Of a stretch of 39,274 bases of DNA, positions 6,927 to 14,081 are shown in pieces. The position numbers were made by a program, and so were the translations under genes. The DNA is from an uncultured Gemmatimonadota bacterium. GTDB lineage: Bacteria; Gemmatimonadota; Gemmatimonadetes; Gemmatimonadales; GWC2-71-9. The notes under the pieces are model-generated. The model was given only the letters and a program-made list of their open reading frames with translations. It did no database searches and was not told the DNA's origin. The DNA is taken from NCBI GenBank assembly GCA_946887295.1, contig CAMPKP010000013.1, positions 1-39,274 on the forward strand, given 5' to 3'. Positions within the stretch are counted from its first letter, which is position 1. Each line of letters starts with the position of its first letter.

Positions 6927-7572
6927 GACGTCACCTCGGTTGATGAATATGCGTTGGGTCCGGCGCATGCCCGGTGCGGCGTGCCTCGCCGCGACACTCG
7001 CCGTCGGCCTCGCCGGCAAGCCCGTATCCGCCCAGAGCACGGAGACCGCTCCGCCTCCCCGGCTCGACTCCGCGGCGGCCGCGAACGCCGCGCGCTCCGA
7101 CACGGCGCGTCGCGACACGATACGTCGCGACACGACGCGTCGCGACACGACGCGGGGAACTTCCGGCGATTCGCTCCCCGGCGGTGATTCGCTCGCGGTC
7201 GGCGACTCGCTCCCGGTCGGCGATTCGCTCGCCGCCCGAGCGGACAGCGCGACGCCTGCCCCGGCGGCTCAACCGCCCGCGCCGGTGGACAGCCTGCTGC
7301 GCGGAGCGTGCGACGGATCGGCCGCGGACGCGCCCGACCTGTTGATCGTCAAGTTCCGACCCGCGACGACTGCCGCCGAGCGTGAAGCCGTCGCCCGCGA
7401 GGTCGAAGGGACGCTCGTCGGGCCGAGCGAGTCCATGGAGCCCGGCTCCTGGTATCTGCGCGTGCCCGGTGCGGCGGCGGACCCGTCGGTTGCGGACCGG
7501 CTCATCGTGCTGTCTCCCGTCCTGGAGGTCGGGAGCACCCGCTGCCCGTCCGGAGCCTCCGTCCGACCCTAG
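6925..7572 (+). CDS. Secreted protein with tandem repeats and protease-propeptide-like domain
   Basis: The 215-aa product starts at ATG 6925, which has a strong AAGGAGGG (6912-6919) upstream. Alternative ATGs at 6943 and 6949 lack one. A signal peptide (ACLAATLAVGLAG, cleavage near VSA-Q) is followed by a disordered region made of two tandem repeats: D-T-x-R-R units, then G-D-S-L-x-x units. After a Pro-rich linker, the C-terminal ~75 residues (DLLIVKFRP, AEREAVAREVEGTLVGP, WYLRVPGA) resemble the inhibitor I9/fervidolysin-type propeptide domain that normally precedes a subtilisin-like protease. No protease domain follows. It could be a free-standing protease inhibitor or chaperone-like domain. 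Cys residues near 130 and 209 could pair. The domain call is from pattern only. Confidence 0.65.
   Translation: MTSPRLMNMRWVRRMPGAACLAATLAVGLAGKPVSAQSTETAPPPRLDSAAAANAARSDTARRDTIRRDTTRRDTTRGTSGDSLPGGDSLAVGDSLPVGDSLAARADSATPAPAAQPPAPVDSLLRGACDGSAADAPDLLIVKFRPATTAAEREAVAREVEGTLVGPSESMEPGSWYLRVPGAAADPSVADRLIVLSPVLEVGSTRCPSGASVRP
7099..7155 (+). repeat. 15-bp in-frame tandem repeat (about 3.8 units)
   Basis: Four units of GACACG-NNN-CGT-CGC (the last incomplete) encode repeated Asp-Thr-x-Arg-Arg. Units differ by one or two bases (GCG, ATA, ACG in the third codon). The strict 15-bp period keeps the frame, so unit number could change by slippage without breaking the gene. It lies inside the secreted protein gene at 6925-7572. 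Confidence 0.85.
7165..7236 (+). repeat. 18-bp in-frame tandem repeat (4 units)
   Basis: Four 18-bp units, each of the type GGC-GAT-TCG-CTC-NNN-NNN, encode Gly-Asp-Ser-Leu followed by two variable residues (Pro-Gly, Ala-Val, Pro-Val, Ala-Ala). They come directly after the 15-bp repeat and have a different period and sequence. The Gly-Asp-Ser-Leu string is coincidental and is not an SGNH hydrolase motif. Confidence 0.85.
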
Positions 7573-7600
7573 CCTACATTCAAGTCTAGCAGGAGTGCCA

Positions 7601-8077
7601 ATGCCGCGAGCCGGTGACGTCGGGTTCCTCATGCTGGGAATCGCACTGCTGCAGGGTTGTGACCGCTCGCGCCCGTCGTCCGAGCCGGTCTTCATCCCGG
7701 TCGGCGGAAGCATGGCGTTGCCCTTCTCGTCCGCAGTGCGTGTGGGTGACATGCTGTACCTCGCCGGCCAGATCGGCACCGACAGCACCGGCGCACTGGT
7801 GCCGGGCGGCATCGGCCCCGAGACGCGCCAGACCATGGAGAACATCCGGGGTGTGATTGGGCGGAACGGCTCGTCGATGGACCGGGTGGTGCGCTGCCTC
7901 GTCATGCTGGCGAACATGGACGAGTGGAGCGCGATGAACCAGGTGTACGTGGAGTTCTTCCCCGCCAACCACCTGCCGGCGCGGAGCGCGATGGGGGCGA
8001 ATGGTCTCGCGCTCGGCGCCCGGGTGGAGATCGAATGTCTTGCGGTCACGTCGCAGAGCGGACCTGAAGCTGATTGA
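7601..8077 (+). CDS. RidA family protein with lipoprotein signal
   Basis: The 158-aa product contains a full RidA/YjgF/UK114 domain: PFSSAVRVGDMLYLAGQIG, the ETRQTMENI helix, VRCLVMLANMDEW, and the C-terminal LPARSAM with VEIECLA. The arginine in LPARSAM matches the active-site Arg that binds the carboxylate of 2-aminoacrylate-type enamines/imines in RidA proteins. Unusually, the domain is preceded by an N-terminal hydrophobic stretch ending in LLQGC (Cys20), a plausible lipobox, so the protein may be anchored outside the cytoplasm. AGGAG at 7590-7594 supports the ATG at 7601; ATG 7631 is an alternative that keeps the lipobox. Classical RidA is cytosolic and removes reactive enamines from PLP enzymes. 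The role of an exported form is unclear. Confidence 0.82.
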   Translation: MPRAGDVGFLMLGIALLQGCDRSRPSSEPVFIPVGGSMALPFSSAVRVGDMLYLAGQIGTDSTGALVPGGIGPETRQTMENIRGVIGRNGSSMDRVVRCLVMLANMDEWSAMNQVYVEFFPANHLPARSAMGANGLALGARVEIECLAVTSQSGPEAD

Positions 8078-8101
8078 GATATGGTGACTGCAAGTAAGTT
8101 A

Positions 8102-8130
8102 TTGACAATAGCTTAGTGCTTCCTGATAAA
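8102..8130 (+). promoter_or_regulatory. Sigma70-like promoter
   Basis: A perfect -35 hexamer TTGACA (8102-8107) and a -10-like GATAAA (8125-8130) are separated by 17 bp. They lie in an unusually AT-rich stretch (8078-8132) within otherwise high-GC DNA. Transcription would start near 8137 and read into the gene at 8214 and probably the closely spaced genes through 10326. This is a sequence match only. Confidence 0.55.
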
Positions 8131-8213
8131 CCGACTTCGAGGCGAGAGCCGGCCACCGGTGGAGCCGCCGCGCCCGGAGCGGTACCTTTGCAGAACCCCA
8201 TCCGGAGGACCCG

Positions 8214-8528
8214 ATGCTCCGCTCCTTCGCTCTCCCGTCCGTCGGTCTCGCCGCTCTTGCACTCACGTCCGGTTCTCACAGCCTCGCCAAGCCGTGCAGG
8301 GGGCTCGCCCCGCTTCCCGCGCCTGAAGAGCTGCTCCCGCGTGCGCGGATCGCGCTCGACCTTCCCGGCACCGAACAGGTGGCCCTCGATCCCACCGGCC
8401 GATGCATCGGCATCCAGGTGCGAACTCACGGCACGGCGCGCCTGGTGAAGCTGCTGCTTCGCGGCGTCGAGGTTCCGCGTGAGGTAGTGGACCTGAGAGT
8501 CGTGCCAACGATCGCGCCGGGCACGTGA
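8214..8528 (+). CDS. Exported hypothetical protein, 104 aa
   Basis: The ATG has GGAGG (8204-8208) five bases upstream. The first ~25 residues (FALPSVGLAALALTSGSHSLA) form a signal peptide. The mature part is about 80 residues, with one pair of cysteines (one just after the cleavage site, one in the GRCIGIQ segment) and several short beta strands. I do not recognise a family. The stop overlaps a possible GTG start of the next frame (GTGA at 8525-8528), but the next gene more likely starts at 8573. A sigma70-like promoter lies about 85 bp upstream. Confidence 0.55.
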   Translation: MLRSFALPSVGLAALALTSGSHSLAKPCRGLAPLPAPEELLPRARIALDLPGTEQVALDPTGRCIGIQVRTHGTARLVKLLLRGVEVPREVVDLRVVPTIAPGT

Positions 8529-8572
8529 GACCGGCCGGTCCCTCGTCGGTGCGTGTCGTCCCACGGGCGTCG

Positions 8573-9040
8573 ATGCGCCGCGCCGCCCCGTTGCTGCTGC
8601 TCGTCGCGTGCGCGTGTCCATCCCCGGGAAGGGAGCAGGACCGTGCCGAGCTGCTCCGCTTGCACGAGGTGGCCCGCACCGCCCACATCCAGAAGCGCGC
8701 CGACCTGATGGTTGGGCCGTGGGAGGACAGCGTCCTGTTCGTGGCGGCTGGGCAGGTCACGGCGAGATCCTCGGAGGAGAGCCGGACGCGATTTCAGTCG
8801 TACTTCGACCGCTCGACCTTTCAGGCCTGGGACGACATCGCGCCGCCGATGCTCCGCATCTCCCCCGACGGTCGGATGGCGTACAAGATCGTTCGGAAGC
8901 GAGTGAGGCTGACCTCACCCGACAGCGCGGGGCGGGCGGTGCCCGAGGACGTGGTATACGCCTGGATCGAGATCTACGAAAAGCCTCGGGACCGCTGGGT
9001 CCTCACGGCCGTCGCATCCACCGACCGGCCCGGTCCCTGA
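8573..9040 (+). CDS. NTF2/SnoaL-like lipoprotein
   Basis: With the ATG at 8573 the product (155 aa) begins with a compact lipoprotein signal (APLLLLVAC, Cys13). It continues as an NTF2-like cone fold: a long first helix with LLRLHEVARTAHIQKRADLMV, then DSVLFVAAGQV, the helix RTRFQSYFD, and paired strands (MAYKIVRKRVRL, VVYAWIEIYEK, WVLTAVAST). DUF4440/SnoaL-like proteins include ketosteroid-isomerase-type enzymes and many non-enzymatic ligand-binding domains. No active-site residues can be assigned here. The frame is open back to a GTG at 8525 that would overlap the upstream stop. I prefer 8573 because the signal peptide starts there, though its ribosome binding site is weak. Confidence 0.65.
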   Translation: MRRAAPLLLLVACACPSPGREQDRAELLRLHEVARTAHIQKRADLMVGPWEDSVLFVAAGQVTARSSEESRTRFQSYFDRSTFQAWDDIAPPMLRISPDGRMAYKIVRKRVRLTSPDSAGRAVPEDVVYAWIEIYEKPRDRWVLTAVASTDRPGP

Positions 9041-9056
9041 GCGCCGGGGCTGACCC

Positions 9057-9803
9057 GTGCAGGCCTTCGCCGATCACTTCTCCCGACTCTCGACAACGTA
9101 TGCCGCCTATCGTCCCCGGTACCCCGAGAGGCTCCTCGCCGCAGTCGCGGCGGCGAGCCCTGACCGGGAGGTCGTCTGGGATTGTGCCACCGGCACGGGC
9201 CAGGCCGCGCTCGGGCTCGCGGCCCACTTCGCGACCGTGCTCGCGAGCGACGCCAGCCGGGAACAGGTTCGCGCCGCGCCTCGGCACGAGCGCATCCGCT
9301 ACCTCGTCGCGCGCGCCGAGGCAGTGCCGCTGCGCTCGCGATCGGTGGGTCTGGTGACGGTTGCGCAGGCGCTCCATTGGCTCGACCTGCCGGAGTTCTA
9401 CGCCGAGGCGCGGCGCGTCCTCCGTCCGGGAGGGACGCTCGTCGCGTGGACCTACGGAAGGCAACGGGTGGACGCTGGTCCGCTGGACGGGGTGGTGGAC
9501 GACTTCTACCATCGGGTGATCGGGCCGTACTGGTCCCCCGAGCGCAGGTGGGTGGAGACCGGCTATCGAACGCTCCCGTTCCCGTTCGAGGAGATCTCCA
9601 TGGAGGTACCACCGATGGTCGCGCGGTGGAGCCTCGCAGAGCTGCTGGGTTACATCGGGACCTGGTCGGCGGTGGCACTCTGCCGCGAGGCGACCGGAAG
9701 GGATCCGCTGCCGGAGCTCGCGGCAAGGCTGCTGCCGCTCTGGGGTGATCCATCGACCGTCCGGACGGTCGAGTGGCCCATCGGCGTGCGGGCCGGGCGA
9801 TGA
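9057..9803 (+). CDS. Class I SAM-dependent methyltransferase
   Basis: The 248-aa protein has the UbiE/COG2226-like methyltransferase layout. FADHFSRLSTTYAAYRPRYPE at the N-terminus is typical of the subgroup. Motif I is VVWDCATGTGQAALGLA (residues ~39-55), where the Gly-rich turn binds S-adenosylmethionine. The acidic residue after motif II is in VLASDAS. Motif IV/post-I is VTVAQALHWLDLPEFYAEARRVLRPGG. The substrate is unknown; the group includes small-molecule O-, N- and C-methyltransferases. The start is GTG at 9057, 16 bp after the previous stop. The DinB-like gene follows at a short distance, probably in the same operon. Confidence 0.85.
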   Translation: MQAFADHFSRLSTTYAAYRPRYPERLLAAVAAASPDREVVWDCATGTGQAALGLAAHFATVLASDASREQVRAAPRHERIRYLVARAEAVPLRSRSVGLVTVAQALHWLDLPEFYAEARRVLRPGGTLVAWTYGRQRVDAGPLDGVVDDFYHRVIGPYWSPERRWVETGYRTLPFPFEEISMEVPPMVARWSLAELLGYIGTWSAVALCREATGRDPLPELAARLLPLWGDPSTVRTVEWPIGVRAGR

Positions 9804-9816
9804 GGACGGCAGGAGA

Positions 9817-10326
9817 ATGCTGATAGAGGCCGTCGCCGCCATTCTGGATCGGGATCTGCAGGCGCTCGCCCGGGAGGTGGAGGCATATCCGGACGACGAC
9901 GCGCTGTGGCGCATCGCGGATGGCCTCCCCAACTCGGCCGGCACGCTCGTGCTCCATCTGGCCGGCAACATCCAGCACTTTCTCGGCGCCGACCTCGCCG
10001 GCACCGGGTACGTGCGCGACCGGCCGGCCGAGTTTTCGGCGCGCGGTGTCCCTCGCCTGGTCCTGCTGGGGCAGATCGAGGCGGCCCGCAGCGCCGTCCG
10101 TGCCGTGGTGGAGCGGGCCGGCCAGATGGCGCTCGAGGCGGACTTCCCGGAAGTGGTGGGCGGGATGCGAGTGGCGACCGGGGAGTACCTGGTCCACCTG
10201 GTGAGTCACTTCGGCTACCACCTGGGTCAGGTGGACTTCCACCGGCGGCTGGTCACCGGGGATTCCAGCGGAGTGGACGCGGTCCGAGCGGCGGAGCTGC
10301 GCACGGCACGGCCGGCCGTGGACTGA
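9817..10326 (+). CDS. DinB-like (DUF1572-type) protein
   Basis: The 169-aa product is a four-helix bundle of the DinB/YfiT superfamily. The N-terminal helix (LDRDLQALAREVEAYPDD) is followed by GTLVLHLAGNIQHFLG. The C-terminal helix LVHLVSHFGYHLGQVDFHRR supplies the paired histidines that, with the helix-2 histidine, form the metal site of this superfamily. Members include metal-dependent thiol S-transferases (bacillithiol/mycothiol enzymes), but most are uncharacterised. The ATG at 9817 sits just after GAGGACGGCAGGAG. The frame is open upstream to 9745, inside the methyltransferase gene, but family length favours 9817. Another DinB-like gene lies at 11552. Confidence 0.75.
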   Translation: MLIEAVAAILDRDLQALAREVEAYPDDDALWRIADGLPNSAGTLVLHLAGNIQHFLGADLAGTGYVRDRPAEFSARGVPRLVLLGQIEAARSAVRAVVERAGQMALEADFPEVVGGMRVATGEYLVHLVSHFGYHLGQVDFHRRLVTGDSSGVDAVRAAELRTARPAVD

Positions 10327-10343
10327 GCCGGCCGGCCGCGCCT

Positions 10344-11345
10344 TCAACAGGCGGTGACCGGACCCGACGCGAGCACCTCGAAATCGCTGCCCCGCACTCT
10401 CATCGTCCGCAGTTGGTCCAGCGCATCCGCCCAGGCGGGATCGCTCGTGCCGGTGACGTACCACGCGCTGCCCTGGTCGGCCAGGATCAATCCATAGCGC
10501 TTCATCGCCGTCAACAGGACGAGCGCGTCGCCGCTGTAGCCGTCGAGCCGGAAGCTCGCCCTGAGCCGCACACGGGTGCCGTAGGGCGGAAGCGCGTCGT
10601 CGGAGTACTGCCCGCAGTGGCCGGCGGGCGCGGTGTACGCCCGGCGCACCCGCGGAACGGTGAAGCGGAGCGCGTGATGCAGGCGATCGGCCGCCACCTC
10701 TTCATGCTTCAGCAATCCCGGCAGGATCGGGAGTCCCGCCGCATCCGCCGAGGTCCAGCCGGCTGGCCTGGCGTGGTTAGTGGTGAGGTCCCACACCGCC
10801 GAGGAGCTGACCTGGAAGCCGGACCCGGTCCGCACGGTGTTGAACAGCTCGAACAACCGGCAATCGCCCTGACGTACCACGAGCACGTGGCGGTCACCCG
10901 AGGCGGGATCGGGGTCCTGGGTGCTCCCGCCCTCGATGTGAACGTCGAGCGGGATGGGCATCGGTCCCGGATCGCTCTCATCGGAATAATCGGCGCCATC
11001 GGTGCCGAAGGTGATGAGCACCAGCGGCTGGTCGGCCGGCACCACGGTGAATGGAATGCCGTAGAACTCCTCGCTGGTTCCGAGGTCGAGGTGGATGGAG
11101 CTCTCGGAGACCATCTCCGCGAGGAGCGCCGCGGAAGCCGGGTGGACCGGATCCGCACTCACGTCGCGGTTCCACGCATTGTCGGCCGGGAAGATCTGGC
11201 ATCCGCCGATGCTCGGCAGGGGGCCGGCGGGACCCGGGCTGGTGGGATGTCCGCCGGGAGGCGGATCGCCGCTCGGCTCCGCCGGCTCGGCGGCGGTGCC
11301 GCAGGCTGCCAGGAAGCAGGCGAGGACGGCCGAAACGTGGCGCAT
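10344..11345 (-). CDS. Conserved uncharacterised lipoprotein, 333 aa
   Basis: The product has a lipoprotein signal (AVLACFLAAC, Cys15), a Pro/Gly-rich linker, and then one large domain. Distinctive segments are IFPADNAWNRDVSADPV, DLGTSEEFYGIPF, GDRHVLVVRQGDCRLFELF, AVWDLTTNHARPAGWTSADA, HHALRFTVPRVRRAYTAPA and a C-terminal GSDFEVL. I recognise this as a family of secreted bacterial proteins found in Actinobacteria, Planctomycetes and relatives, with no assigned function that I know of. Aromatic and Asp/Asn-rich beta segments suggest a carbohydrate-binding or hydrolase-like beta fold, but no catalytic residues are proven. GAGGG is well spaced before the ATG. It is divergent from the DinB-like gene at 11552 and convergent with the one ending at 10326. 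Confidence 0.75.
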   Translation of the reverse strand: MRHVSAVLACFLAACGTAAEPAEPSGDPPPGGHPTSPGPAGPLPSIGGCQIFPADNAWNRDVSADPVHPASAALLAEMVSESSIHLDLGTSEEFYGIPFTVVPADQPLVLITFGTDGADYSDESDPGPMPIPLDVHIEGGSTQDPDPASGDRHVLVVRQGDCRLFELFNTVRTGSGFQVSSSAVWDLTTNHARPAGWTSADAAGLPILPGLLKHEEVAADRLHHALRFTVPRVRRAYTAPAGHCGQYSDDALPPYGTRVRLRASFRLDGYSGDALVLLTAMKRYGLILADQGSAWYVTGTSDPAWADALDQLRTMRVRGSDFEVLASGPVTAC

Positions 11346-11551
11346 GGAACCCTCGACGGTGGTAGAGCGTGGAACGCGATCTGCCGGCTGTTGCGCGATT
11401 GCCGGTCGGCGGGGGCAAGTTCCATGCGCCGGGCGATGCGCCGGACTGCACCCGCATGCATCTCGGGTGGCATTCGCGCCGCGCCGCGAATACCATCCCA
11501 CCCGCATCGGCTTCGTCCGCCCCTGACAGGGGCCTTCACCGGAGCGCCCCC

Positions 11552-12034
11552 ATGTTCTCGCCCTTCTTGTCCGAGCAGGTCCGCGCGGCCCACGACGGCC
11601 CCACCTGGCATGGCAATGCCTTGGCGGAAAGCCTTGTCGGGATCGACGCCGAGCGGGCCGCCGCTCGCGTGATCCCGGAAGCACATTCCGTCTGGGAGAT
11701 CGTCCTTCACCTGACAGCGTGGACCGGAGAGGTGACGCGGCGCCTGGAGGGTGCGGCGCCGGCCGCCCCGGCCGAGGGCGACTGGCCGCCGGTGGGCCCG
11801 GTCTCGGAGGAGGCCTGGGCAACGGCGCGCCGGGGACTGGGTGACGCGCATGCCGCCCTGGCCACCGCGGTCGCGCGGTTTCCGGCCGAGCGCTGGTCCC
11901 AGCCCGTCGGCGGAGAGCGCGACGCACCGCTCGGCACCGGAGTCAGCCACGCCGCGATGGTGGCCGGCCTGCTGCAGCATGACGCCTATCACGGCGGACA
12001 GATCGGCCTGCTGCGCAAGGCGCTCCGCGTCTGA
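11552..12034 (+). CDS. DinB superfamily protein
   Basis: The 160-aa protein has the DinB four-helix layout. SVWEIVLHLTAWTGEVTRRL provides helix 2 with one histidine. The last helix, MVAGLLQHDAYHGGQIGLLRKAL, has the HxxxH pair expected to complete a metal-binding triad. Proteins of this type are often of unknown function; some act as thiol-dependent transferases in detoxification. The ATG at 11552 follows a GGAGCG sequence. A 205-bp divergent intergenic region separates it from the 333-aa lipoprotein gene and must contain both promoters; I could not identify them with confidence. Confidence 0.75.
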   Translation: MFSPFLSEQVRAAHDGPTWHGNALAESLVGIDAERAAARVIPEAHSVWEIVLHLTAWTGEVTRRLEGAAPAAPAEGDWPPVGPVSEEAWATARRGLGDAHAALATAVARFPAERWSQPVGGERDAPLGTGVSHAAMVAGLLQHDAYHGGQIGLLRKALRV

Positions 12035-12105
12035 ATCCGTCCCGGGGAAGACCGCGTAGGGATCGGACCATTCGGGGTTCGGCCGCAACCAAACGGAGGC
12101 AGACG

Positions 12106-12549
12106 ATGGCGTGGTCGAGAGCGAGCCGGGCACTCGCGGCTCTGGTGGTGCTGCACGCCGGCACCGCACTGGCACAGGGACCCGGCGGGACCGAGCGGGA
12201 GATCCGGACCATGCTGGACCAATCCGCGGTGGCGTGGAACCGGGGCGACCTCGACGGTCACCTGGCCGACAACGCGGACTCCATCTCGTTCATGACCCGG
12301 AGCGGGCCGATCGTCGGGAGGACGAGGACGGCCGACGCCCTGCGTCGCAGCTTCTTCAAGGATGGGAAGCCGGTCCAGCAGCTCCGCTTCGAGCAGGTCA
12401 CCATCCGGCGGCTCGGCGAGGGACACGCACTCGTGGTGGGGCGTTTCATCCTCGATGGCGGCGGACAGCCGGAGCACAGCGGGTGGTTCTCCACCATCTG
12501 GGAGCGGCAGGCCGCGGGCTGGCGAGTCATCCACGACCATTCGAGCTGA
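12106..12549 (+). CDS. Exported DUF4440/SnoaL-like protein
   Basis: The 147-aa product has a signal peptide (ALAALVVLHAGTALA, cleavage after residue 23) and a complete NTF2-like domain. REIRTMLDQSAVAWNRGDLDGHL is the classic first helix of DUF4440 proteins. It is followed by ISFMTRSGPIVGR, an ALRRSFF helix, and beta strands ending in GWRVIHDHSS. The His pair at the C-terminus is common in the family and may face the cavity. It probably acts in the periplasm as a small binding or lyase-type domain, with no known substrate. The gene ends 43 bp before the SGNH hydrolase gene. Confidence 0.8.
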   Translation: MAWSRASRALAALVVLHAGTALAQGPGGTEREIRTMLDQSAVAWNRGDLDGHLADNADSISFMTRSGPIVGRTRTADALRRSFFKDGKPVQQLRFEQVTIRRLGEGHALVVGRFILDGGGQPEHSGWFSTIWERQAAGWRVIHDHSS

Positions 12550-12592
12550 CCGGACGCCACTCCTCGCGCCGACCACTCCAACGGGGCGACCG

Positions 12593-13330
12593 ATGCGCAC
12601 GCACGTGCGGACCAGTCTGGCCTGGCTCGTCCTCCTGGCCGCAGGTGCGGCGAGTTGCGGCTCGACCGGGCCCGGCCTGCCCGACGACGGGCTCTCCGTG
12701 CTTTTCGTGGGGAACAGCCTCACTTCCACGAACGACCTTCCCGGCATGGTGGCCGAGCTGGTGGGCGCCGCCGGCGTCGAGCGATACCGGTATCAGGAGG
12801 TCTCCTCGGGCGGGGCCGCCCTGGAAGATCTCTGGAACGACGGCCGCGCGATCGACGCGATCGAGGGAGCACGGTGGGACCTCGTCGTGCTCCAGCAGGG
12901 CCCGTCTTCACTGGAAAGCAGCCGGCTCAACCTGATCGAGTGGACGGGGCGTTTCGCCGCCAGAATACGGGAACGGGGCGGCCGTCCGGCGCTGTACATG
13001 GTCTGGCCTCCCCTGGGCGGCGACTGGGATGCGGTCACCCGGGCCTACACTGACGCCGCGGTGGCGGTGAACGGGATGCTGCTCCCTGCCGGCGAGGCGA
13101 TCCGCACCATCCACAGCGAGCTGCCGAGCGTTCCCCTCTTCGCCGCCGACCAGTTCCATCCCAGCCGGGAAGGGACCTACCTCGCCGCGCTCGTCATCGT
13201 CGGGGGGCTCACCGGGCGCTCCACCGAAGGTCTCTCGCAGCTCCGCAGGATCGTCGATCTCCCCGCCTCCGCCACCGCCCAGCTCGAGCGGGCCGCCGAC
13301 CAGGCCAATCGAGACTTCGGCATTCCCTGA
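12593..13330 (+). CDS. SGNH/GDSL-type hydrolase lipoprotein
   Basis: The 245-aa product has a lipoprotein signal (LAWLVLLAAGAASC, Cys22) and an SGNH hydrolase core. The nucleophile block is LFVGNSLT, with Ser42 as the likely catalytic serine. VSSGGAALEDLW may supply the oxyanion glycine. WDLVVLQQGPSS is the block III region. ADQFHPSREGTYLAA gives the Asp186/His189 pair of block V. Such enzymes hydrolyse ester bonds of lipids, acetylated carbohydrates or other small esters; the natural substrate is not evident. The open frame extends further upstream, but the signal peptide fixes the ATG at 12593. It likely acts in the periplasm or on the outer membrane. Confidence 0.82.
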   Translation: MRTHVRTSLAWLVLLAAGAASCGSTGPGLPDDGLSVLFVGNSLTSTNDLPGMVAELVGAAGVERYRYQEVSSGGAALEDLWNDGRAIDAIEGARWDLVVLQQGPSSLESSRLNLIEWTGRFAARIRERGGRPALYMVWPPLGGDWDAVTRAYTDAAVAVNGMLLPAGEAIRTIHSELPSVPLFAADQFHPSREGTYLAALVIVGGLTGRSTEGLSQLRRIVDLPASATAQLERAADQANRDFGIP

Positions 13331-13411
13331 CCGTGGGGTGGGCTTGCCGCGCGCGGCATGACGGGGTTTTCGTGTATACCACCGCCGACCACTCACCCGT
13401 ACGGAGCTTCG

Positions 13412-13615
13412 ATGCGGCACCTGTTCCTTCTCCTCGCCCTGCTCGGCCTCGCCGGCATCGTCCTGGGAGCGCTCGCTGTCGTGCGTGGTGCCGCGGGTCC
13501 GCACGGCGTCCCGTTCAGCTTCGAGAACTACGGCGGGCCGGGCTCGATCATCGCCGGACTGATCATGCTGGCCGGCTCGCTCTATCTCCGGTCGGTGTGG
13601 CAGGAGCGCCGCTAG
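13412..13615 (+). CDS. Small membrane protein, 67 aa
   Basis: The protein has two hydrophobic helices (residues ~4-25, FLLLALLGLAGIVLGALAVV, and ~43-60, SIIAGLIMLAGSLYL). A short loop rich in Gly, Pro and aromatic residues joins them, and the C-terminus is basic (QERR), which suggests that end stays in the cytoplasm. The ATG at 13412 follows GGAG at 13403-13406. There is no recognised family. The frame opens earlier (13358), but the extension is not membrane-like. Confidence 0.6.
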   Translation: MRHLFLLLALLGLAGIVLGALAVVRGAAGPHGVPFSFENYGGPGSIIAGLIMLAGSLYLRSVWQERR

Positions 13616-13682
13616 CGGTCGCCAGCTTCCTCTCCGGTCGAAAGACCGCCACGCAGCACCCCATGTGCGAGGTACGGACGTG

Positions 13683-14081
13683 ATGCCGCTCCTCCGCAGC
13701 CTCATCAAGACGTTCGACGAGCTTCGCAGCCACCACCGGCGCCGGCTCTCCTTCCTCAATCCCCCCATCGAGCGCCGGCGCCCGCGGATCGTGATGGAGG
13801 ACTATGCCGCGCGCCACTCCATCGAGCACACGCTCGACCGCAAGGCCGAGCTGCGGCGCCTCGCTCCCACCCACCCCGAGGCGGCGGCCCGGTACCATCA
13901 GCTCCTCACCTACGAGCTGGCAGGGCTGCGCGAGGTGATGGCCACCCTCCAGACCACCACGGGCGGGCGCGACCTGCAGGAATGCCTCACCGAGAACAGG
14001 GGTGAGATCGAACGGCTGGAGATCGAGGTCGCGTGGTGCCGGAAGCTGCTCGGTCCCGACACCGCTCCACCTCCCTCGTGA
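13683..14081 (+). CDS. Hypothetical protein, 132 aa
   Basis: I do not recognise this protein. It is highly charged (Arg/Glu), probably all-helical and cytoplasmic. A likely coiled-coil-type C-terminal half contains LTENRGEIERLEIEVAWCRKLL. The start at ATG 13683 has GAGGT about ten bases upstream; GTG at 13680 is an alternative. The stop overlaps the GTG start of the next small membrane protein in GTGA (14078-14081), suggesting the two are translated together. Confidence 0.55.
   Translation: MPLLRSLIKTFDELRSHHRRRLSFLNPPIERRRPRIVMEDYAARHSIEHTLDRKAELRRLAPTHPEAAARYHQLLTYELAGLREVMATLQTTTGGRDLQECLTENRGEIERLEIEVAWCRKLLGPDTAPPPS

Noticed and set aside
7165..7236. Repeated Gly-Asp-Ser-Leu as an SGNH/GDSL hydrolase signature
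   Set aside because: The string is part of a disordered tandem repeat with none of the other hydrolase blocks.
7089..7240. Tandem repeats considered as a CRISPR-like or regulatory array
   Set aside because: The units are contiguous with no spacers, are multiples of 3 bp and stay in frame in a secreted protein gene, so they encode peptide repeats.
10307..10320. 14-bp perfect palindrome CACGGCCGGCCGTG near the end of the DinB-like gene
   Set aside because: It lies inside coding sequence, has no loop and no T-tract, and GC-rich palindromes are frequent in this composition. A terminator role is not supported.
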